This document shows positions 7,684 through 11,055 of a DNA stretch of 11,055 nucleotides, one piece after another. Origin of the DNA: an uncultured Bacilli bacterium (lineage in GTDB: Bacteria; Bacillota_I; Bacilli_A; RF39; UBA660). Where the stretch lies: positions 1 through 11,055 of the forward strand of contig CATYVZ010000015.1 of assembly GCA_958413985.1 (NCBI GenBank), written 5' to 3'. Position 1 is the first letter of the stretch. Every line of letters begins with the position of its first letter. Below the pieces are notes generated by a model. It saw only the letters and a program-made list of their open reading frames with translations. It had not been told where the DNA came from and searched no databases. A program made the translations under genes and the position numbers.

Positions 7684-8295
7684 TTATTCAGAATGACTAG
7701 TGATATTCTTCCTTTCTTCTAAAGCTAACTCTAAAGTTAAAGCGTCGACATAATCCATGTCAGCACCTATTGGTACTCCATGAGCAATCTTAGAAATTGT
7801 TATATCTTTACCTTCTAATATTTTAGAAATATATAATGCGGTTGTTTCACCTTCAACGCTAGGCTTTACTGCGATTATTATTTCATTGACATCATTATTA
7901 TTAATTCTTTCTAATAAGCTTTCAATATTTATATCTTCAGGATTTATATTATCTAAAGGTGAAATTAAACCATCCAAAACATGATATAATCCATGATAAG
8001 AACCTATTTTTTCAAATTGAAAAACATTTTTTGGTTCCTCGACCACACAGATTACTTTGTGATCTCTACTTTCATCTTGACATATAGGACAAATATCACT
8101 TTGTGATAGATTATTACATTTTTTGCATCTTTTAATATTCTTTTTTAAATCTGTTAAAGATTGGGCAAAAATATCGATTACCTCTTGATCTAACTCTAAA
8201 CTATATAATGCCATTCTTTCTGCTGATTTTTCGCCAATTCCGGGGAATTTTTTATAAAATTCGATTAAATTACTTATTATTTCCGGATATAACAT
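7684..8295 (-). CDS. recR: Recombination mediator protein RecR
   Basis: RecR is a DNA-clamp-like protein that works with RecO (and RecF) to load RecA onto single-stranded gaps. The 203-residue protein has the usual length and order of domains: an N-terminal helix-hairpin-helix (about 8-30, FPGIGEKSAERMA), a four-cysteine zinc finger (Cys57, Cys60, Cys69, Cys72), a Toprim domain beginning at about 80 (ICVVEEPKNVFQFE), the motif AVKPSVEGETT at 142-152 where most RecR proteins have NPTVEGE, and the C-terminal GVPIGADMDYVDALTL. The ATG shares one base with the ybaB stop (TAATG) and has a GAGGTTG ribosome binding site inside ybaB, so the pair is coupled. Confidence 0.98.
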   Translation of the reverse strand: MLYPEIISNLIEFYKKFPGIGEKSAERMALYSLELDQEVIDIFAQSLTDLKKNIKRCKKCNNLSQSDICPICQDESRDHKVICVVEEPKNVFQFEKIGSYHGLYHVLDGLISPLDNINPEDINIESLLERINNNDVNEIIIAVKPSVEGETTALYISKILEGKDITISKIAHGVPIGADMDYVDALTLELALEERKNITSHSE

Positions 8296-8591
8296 TAAAA
8301 CAACCTCGGCATTCCCTGCGTATATTTTCCCATTTTGCTTTCTGTTTCAGCATCAATTTTATCCATTAATTCATTTAAAGTAACTAAAATCAAATCTTCA
8401 ACTACTTCTATTTCATCTTTGTTGATTTCCTCTAAATCTAGTTTTATTGATTCTATTTTTTTATTTCCTTTTGCTTTGATAGTTACAAATGATTTTGTAT
8501 TTTCAAAAGTTGTCTCGTCGATTTCCTGTTTTGCTGTCATCATATCCTTTTGTAATTTTTGGGCTTGTTTCATCATAGCTTGTATATTCAT
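8295..8591 (-). CDS. ybaB: YbaB/EbfC family nucleoid-associated protein
   Basis: YbaB/EbfC proteins are small dimeric DNA-binding proteins found between dnaX and recR in very many bacteria; their cellular role is not settled. This 98-residue copy (YaaK in B. subtilis) has the expected N-terminal amphipathic helix (MNIQAMMKQAQKLQKDM), a central beta region (FVTIKAKGNKKIESIKLD) and a C-terminal helix ending in a glycine/methionine tail. It has the best ribosome binding site in the window (AAGGAGG), which overlaps the dnaX stop codon; the genes are 13 bases apart. Co-transcription with dnaX and recR is clear from the spacing. Confidence 0.96.
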   Translation of the reverse strand: MNIQAMMKQAQKLQKDMMTAKQEIDETTFENTKSFVTIKAKGNKKIESIKLDLEEINKDEIEVVEDLILVTLNELMDKIDAETESKMGKYTQGMPRLF

Positions 8592-8604
8592 AGTATTTTC
8601 CTCC

Positions 8605-10275
8605 TTAATTATATTCTACTATTTCACCAAATAAAGATTGCATTGTATCTTTATCTTTTTCATTTATCTTTTCTAGTATTTCTTCTAAAGTTGTCGTTTC
8701 TGGTTGATATTCAAATATTTGTTTTTTACTGTTAAAATTTTCTTTAATAACATTCCAATTTGTTAAATCAACAGCGGCTATTTTATATTTTTTATCAAAA
8801 ATTAAATCAAGCAACTTTTCTATATTATTAATATTCTCATTAAATAAATTAGTTAAATGCTCGGTTTGATAAGAAAAGATCATATAGTCATCGCCGACTG
8901 CTTTCAATTCACCATCTAAAACCATTCTAGCGTAAGTATTATATTTTTCATCCATAATATAATCATTAACTTTTTTTAATAATTTTTTTAATTCAAGTGT
9001 ATCTTTTTTGGAAAATTTTGATAATGTATTATTAATCCTTATTTGGACAAATTTGTTGATTTCTTCAATTAATTCATTAGGTTGAATTTTATTTAATGAA
9101 TTTTCTTTACTTACTTTAAAATCGTTTAAATCATTATTTGTAATCAAATCTTCTGTTTTTGTTTCAATTAATGGTTCTTCAACAACAGTTTCCTTATGTT
9201 TAGGTTTTAAACCATTGTCATTAGCAATTTTTATAAAAGCTAATTCTAAAATCATTTTGGGATTAGAAAATTTTTTCATATCCAATAAAGATTCATTCAT
9301 TATATTAATATATTTTAATATTTTTTCAGAATCAATACTATCACTTATTTCCCGGTAAATATTTTTTTCTTCAATTTCTTTTTCATCAGCTATATCAGAC
9401 AATAACACATTTCGAAAAAAGAATATGATATCTTCTGTTATCTTGACTATACTTTTTCCGCTGTTATTATATGTATTTATTTTTTTAATACTATCAGTAA
9501 GATTATTCGTAATAATAGCATTAACTAAAGATTTTATTTCTTGTTGGGAAATAGTTCCATTAACATCGTGGATATCAGCAACACTTATTTTATCTTTAGT
9601 GTAAGCTGCAACTTGATCTAAAATGCTGATAGCATCACGTAGACTTCCATCACCTAAACGAGCAATTTCAGCAATAGCATCGACTTCAATAGCAATTTTT
9701 TCTAAATCACAAATTTGAGTTAATTTAGTAATAATTGCTTCTTCACTTATTTTTTTAAAGTCAAATCTTTGACATCTAGATAAAATTGTCATCGGAACTT
9801 TATGGGGATCAGTAGTTGCCAAAATAAAAATAGCATGTCTTGGTGGTTCTTCTAATGTTTTTAAAAGAGCATTAAATGCACCAGTAGTCAACATATGTAC
9901 TTCATCGATGATATATATTTTATATTTCCCAAGACTAGGAACTAAATTTACTTTATTATTTATTTCTCGAATTTCTTCTACTCCATTATTAGAAGCAGCA
10001 TCCATCTCGATGATATCTAAATCTTGTTGGTTACTTTGTGTACAATAAACGCACAAATTACATGACGTTCCATTTTCATTGTGTTCACAATTTGCTATTC
10101 TAGCAAATATCTTAGCGATCGATGTTTTTCCACAGCCACGAGGTCCAGAAAATAAATATGCGTGGCTTATTTTATTATTGATAATAGCATTTTTTAAAGT
10201 TCTAACAACAACATCTTGACCAACGACATCATCAAAAGTTTTAGGTCGATATTTTCGATATAAAGCCTGATACAT
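8605..10275 (-). CDS. dnaX: DNA polymerase III subunit gamma/tau
   Basis: DnaX is the ATPase of the clamp loader, and its tau form also tethers polymerase and helicase. From the start used here it is 556 residues. The N-terminal AAA+ module has Walker A GPRGCGKT (44-51), zinc cysteines 63, 72, 75 and 78, Walker B DEVH (124-127), LEEPP (141-145) and the SRC arginine finger (166-168), then a lid and collar region to about 360. A charged linker and a C-terminal tau-like part (about 410-556) follow. The frame is open three codons upstream to a GTG at 10284, but that GTG is part of the GAGAGGTGA ribosome binding site, so the ATG at 10275 (MYQALYRKYRP) is the real start. Two A7 runs at codons about 429-435 could cause slippage to a shorter gamma form. 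Confidence 0.97.
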   Translation of the reverse strand: MYQALYRKYRPKTFDDVVGQDVVVRTLKNAIINNKISHAYLFSGPRGCGKTSIAKIFARIANCEHNENGTSCNLCVYCTQSNQQDLDIIEMDAASNNGVEEIREINNKVNLVPSLGKYKIYIIDEVHMLTTGAFNALLKTLEEPPRHAIFILATTDPHKVPMTILSRCQRFDFKKISEEAIITKLTQICDLEKIAIEVDAIAEIARLGDGSLRDAISILDQVAAYTKDKISVADIHDVNGTISQQEIKSLVNAIITNNLTDSIKKINTYNNSGKSIVKITEDIIFFFRNVLLSDIADEKEIEEKNIYREISDSIDSEKILKYINIMNESLLDMKKFSNPKMILELAFIKIANDNGLKPKHKETVVEEPLIETKTEDLITNNDLNDFKVSKENSLNKIQPNELIEEINKFVQIRINNTLSKFSKKDTLELKKLLKKVNDYIMDEKYNTYARMVLDGELKAVGDDYMIFSYQTEHLTNLFNENINNIEKLLDLIFDKKYKIAAVDLTNWNVIKENFNSKKQIFEYQPETTTLEEILEKINEKDKDTMQSLFGEIVEYN

Positions 10276-10298
10276 ATTATTCACCTCTCAACCATTTA

Positions 10299-10307
10299 AT
10301 TATAACA
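10299..10307 (-). promoter_or_regulatory. Extended -10 promoter of dnaX
   Basis: On the minus strand the tadA-dnaX gap contains TGTTATAAT, a perfect -10 box with the TGN extension. The -35 region about 17 bases upstream (TTTAAT) is weak, as is common for extended -10 promoters. A start near 10292 would give a leader of roughly 16 bases carrying the GAGAGGTGA ribosome binding site. No terminator follows tadA, so dnaX may also receive read-through. Confidence 0.65.
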
Positions 10308-10331
10308 CTTTTACGCTATTTATTAAAAACA

Positions 10332-10772
10332 TTATTTTCTTTTTTTATTAAAGAATTCAGTTATTATAGCTTCACACTTTTCTTTTAAGATTCCACTTTT
10401 TATTTCTATATCGTTTTTATTTAATAAATTAGCAACACTTTCAACTGAACCAAAATTACTATTTTTAGTCCCATAAACAATTTTTTTAATTCTAGATTGA
10501 ATAATCGCACCACAACACATCATGCAAGGTTCAACTGTTACATATAATGAGCAATCTAAAAGACGCCAATTTTTAAGTTTTTTGCATGCTTTTTCAATTA
10601 CTAAAATTTCAGCATGTTGAATTGCAATTTGTGTTTTTTCTTTTCTATTATAAGATCTAGCTATAATCTTATTATCTTTAACGATTATTGCTCCAATCGG
10701 TACTTCATTTTTTTTATATGCTTTTTTAGCTTCTTTTAAAGCCTCTAACATATATCTTTCATCTTCATTCAT
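10332..10772 (-). CDS. tadA: tRNA-specific adenosine deaminase TadA
   Basis: TadA deaminates the wobble adenosine 34 of tRNA-Arg(ACG) to inosine, which lets one tRNA read several CGN codons. The 146-residue protein carries the zinc deaminase motifs: HAE at 53-55 (zinc histidine and proton-shuttle glutamate) and PCMMC at 82-86 (zinc cysteines 83 and 86). NWRLLDCSLYVTVEPC around them is typical of TadA rather than of cytidine deaminases. The ATG has an AGGTGA ribosome binding site six bases upstream. It lies immediately after the SRP RNA, as yaaJ does beside scr in B. subtilis. The space between the SRP RNA's T run and this binding site is one or two bases, so tadA must be transcribed by read-through or from within the RNA gene. 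Confidence 0.96.
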   Translation of the reverse strand: MNEDERYMLEALKEAKKAYKKNEVPIGAIIVKDNKIIARSYNRKEKTQIAIQHAEILVIEKACKKLKNWRLLDCSLYVTVEPCMMCCGAIIQSRIKKIVYGTKNSNFGSVESVANLLNKNDIEIKSGILKEKCEAIITEFFNKKRK

Positions 10773-10786
10773 TATTCATCACCTAT

Positions 10787-10864
10787 AAAAAAAGCACACA
10801 CATTTAGAGGTTCGTATGGCTGCTGTTTTCCAACTCTGACCAAGTTTAAACATAAATGTTGTGC
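10787..10864 (-). ncRNA. ffs: Signal recognition particle RNA, small bacterial type
   Basis: This RNA is the scaffold of the signal recognition particle and binds the Ffh M domain. The minus-strand stretch 10841 to 10818 has the helix 8 pattern: GGTCAG, then a GGAA apical loop, then AGCAGCC, with the same 24-base length as E. coli 4.5S RNA. The pairs next to the loop (GTT with AAC, where E. coli has TCC with GGA) are changed on both sides, which supports a conserved helix. The ends GCACAACATTTA and TAAATGTGTGTGC pair with one bulge to form the long stem, and seven T follow as terminator. The RNA is about 70-78 bases, lacking an Alu domain, similar to mollicute-type SRP RNAs. Confidence 0.93.
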
Positions 10865-10870
10865 ATATAT

Positions 10871-10899
10871 AATATACCTTAAGAAGATTAATAAATCAA
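10871..10899 (-). promoter_or_regulatory. Sigma-A-type promoter of the SRP RNA
   Basis: On the minus strand TTGATT (10894-10899) and TATATT (10871-10876) are separated by exactly 17 bases, matching the vegetative consensus at four and five of six positions. The first base of the SRP RNA stem (G at 10864) lies seven bases beyond the -10 box, where transcription would be expected to start. Position and spacing agree independently with the RNA fold. Confidence 0.8.
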
Positions 10900-11003
10900 C
10901 CAAAATTAAAAATTAGTAATTTTTTTTATTGTTTTTTTAAAATTAATACATTTTTTTTCTTTAATTTTAAAAATTATGTATAACAGGAAGATTAAATTTA
11001 TAT

Positions 11004-11019
11004 AGTTTCACGTGGAACA
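11004..11019. promoter_or_regulatory. parS centromere site 1
   Basis: AGTTTCACGTGGAACA matches the chromosomal ParB (Spo0J) box TGTTTCACGTGAAACA at 14 of 16 positions. It matches the reverse complement of the B. subtilis variant TGTTCCACGTGAAACA at 15 of 16, differing only at the outermost base. The central CACGTG core is intact. ParB loads here and slides as a clamp to organise origin segregation and recruit SMC. Its presence places the window near the replication origin, which agrees with the dnaX-recR neighbourhood. Confidence 0.85.
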
Positions 11020-11030
11020 TTGTTATTTAT

Positions 11031-11046
11031 AGTTTCACGTGGAACA
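11031..11046. promoter_or_regulatory. parS centromere site 2
   Basis: This is a second, identical copy of the parS-like box, 27 bases from the first in the same orientation. Exact conservation of the flanking bases shows that it arose by tandem duplication or is maintained as a phased array. Confidence 0.85.
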
Positions 11047-11055
11047 TTGTTATTT

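Larger units (their letters stand above)
11003..11055. repeat. 27-bp tandem direct repeat carrying parS
   Basis: A 27-base unit starting TAGTTTCACGTGGAAC and ending TGTTATTTA occurs at 11003-11029. It is followed without gap by a second copy from 11030 that is identical over all 26 bases left before the window ends. The array may continue outside. Each unit contains one parS-like palindrome, so the repeat is a ParB-binding array rather than a simple-sequence repeat. Confidence 0.9.

Noticed and set aside
8335..8634. Plus-strand open frame antisense to ybaB
   Set aside because: It mirrors ybaB and the dnaX end. Its Ser/Ile/Phe-rich translation is what the reverse of lysine/glutamate-rich codons gives.
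10908..10924. AT-only hairpin (AAAAATT, AGT loop, AATTTTT) followed by T on the plus strand, as a possible terminator
   Set aside because: It has no G-C pair, no plus-strand gene leads into it, and such inverted repeats are expected by chance in this composition.
10900..11003. AT-rich stretch next to parS as the replication origin itself
   Set aside because: I find no DnaA boxes (TTATCCACA or close variants) there, and dnaA is not adjacent. parS alone shows origin proximity, not the origin.
1..11055. A defence system, mobile element, CRISPR array or new accessory gene cluster
   Set aside because: Every substantial frame is accounted for by a conserved housekeeping gene in a conserved order, and I see no transposase, integrase, terminal inverted repeats, spacer array or compositional island.

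Overview
The window is an AT-rich (by eye under about 30% GC) chromosomal segment carrying a compact, single-direction run of housekeeping genes, all on the minus strand. Read in transcription order (right to left) it is: tandem parS sites, SRP RNA (ffs), tadA, dnaX, ybaB, recR, bofA, holB, ricT, a trmN6/yabB-type methyltransferase, rsmI, pth, mfd, then an intrinsic terminator and the ribosome binding site of a further minus-strand gene just beyond the left edge. This order is that of the origin-proximal region of Bacillus subtilis (yaaJ-scr-dnaX-yaaK-recR-bofA-holB-yaaT-yabB-yabC-pth-mfd) with many intervening genes missing. That points to a low-GC Bacillota lineage of the Bacilli/Erysipelotrichia/deep-branching Mollicutes-relative type. 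TGA is used as a stop in at least two 4-nt ATGA gene overlaps, so this is not a TGA=Trp mycoplasma code. A bofA gene suggests a spore-forming lineage or ancestry. I cannot name a genus.

Region by region. 10865-11055: AT-rich intergenic DNA ending in two exact 27-bp direct repeats, each with a near-consensus parS box; the repeat is still running at the window edge. 10787-10864: the small bacterial SRP RNA with its own sigma-A-like promoter and a terminator-like 3' end that abuts the tadA ribosome binding site. 10332-10772: tadA. 8295-10275: dnaX-ybaB-recR, the conserved replication/recombination trio, started by an extended -10 promoter in the tadA-dnaX gap. 7458-7646: bofA. 3581-7441/7450: holB-ricT-trmN6-rsmI-pth, tightly packed with overlapping stops and starts. 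3560-3590: a terminator with a candidate mfd promoter nested over it. 309-3542: mfd. 246-269: strong intrinsic terminator. 1-245: intergenic, with an unusual C9 tract and, at the edge, the Shine-Dalgarno sequence of the next gene.

How the genes work together: dnaX and holB encode the clamp-loader subunits tau/gamma and delta-prime. RecR and YbaB sit with dnaX, and RecR serves gap repair and fork rescue. Mfd couples repair to stalled transcription. TadA, TrmN6 and RsmI modify tRNA or rRNA, Pth recycles peptidyl-tRNA, and the SRP RNA supports membrane targeting. RicT belongs to an mRNA-maturation complex and BofA to sporulation control. parS beside them places the segment near the replication origin. 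I see no mobile element, CRISPR array, tRNA, rRNA or new multi-gene system. The interest lies in the parS repeats, the nested transcription signals, the compaction of a known gene order, and an unusual abundance of the hexamer ATCGAT.
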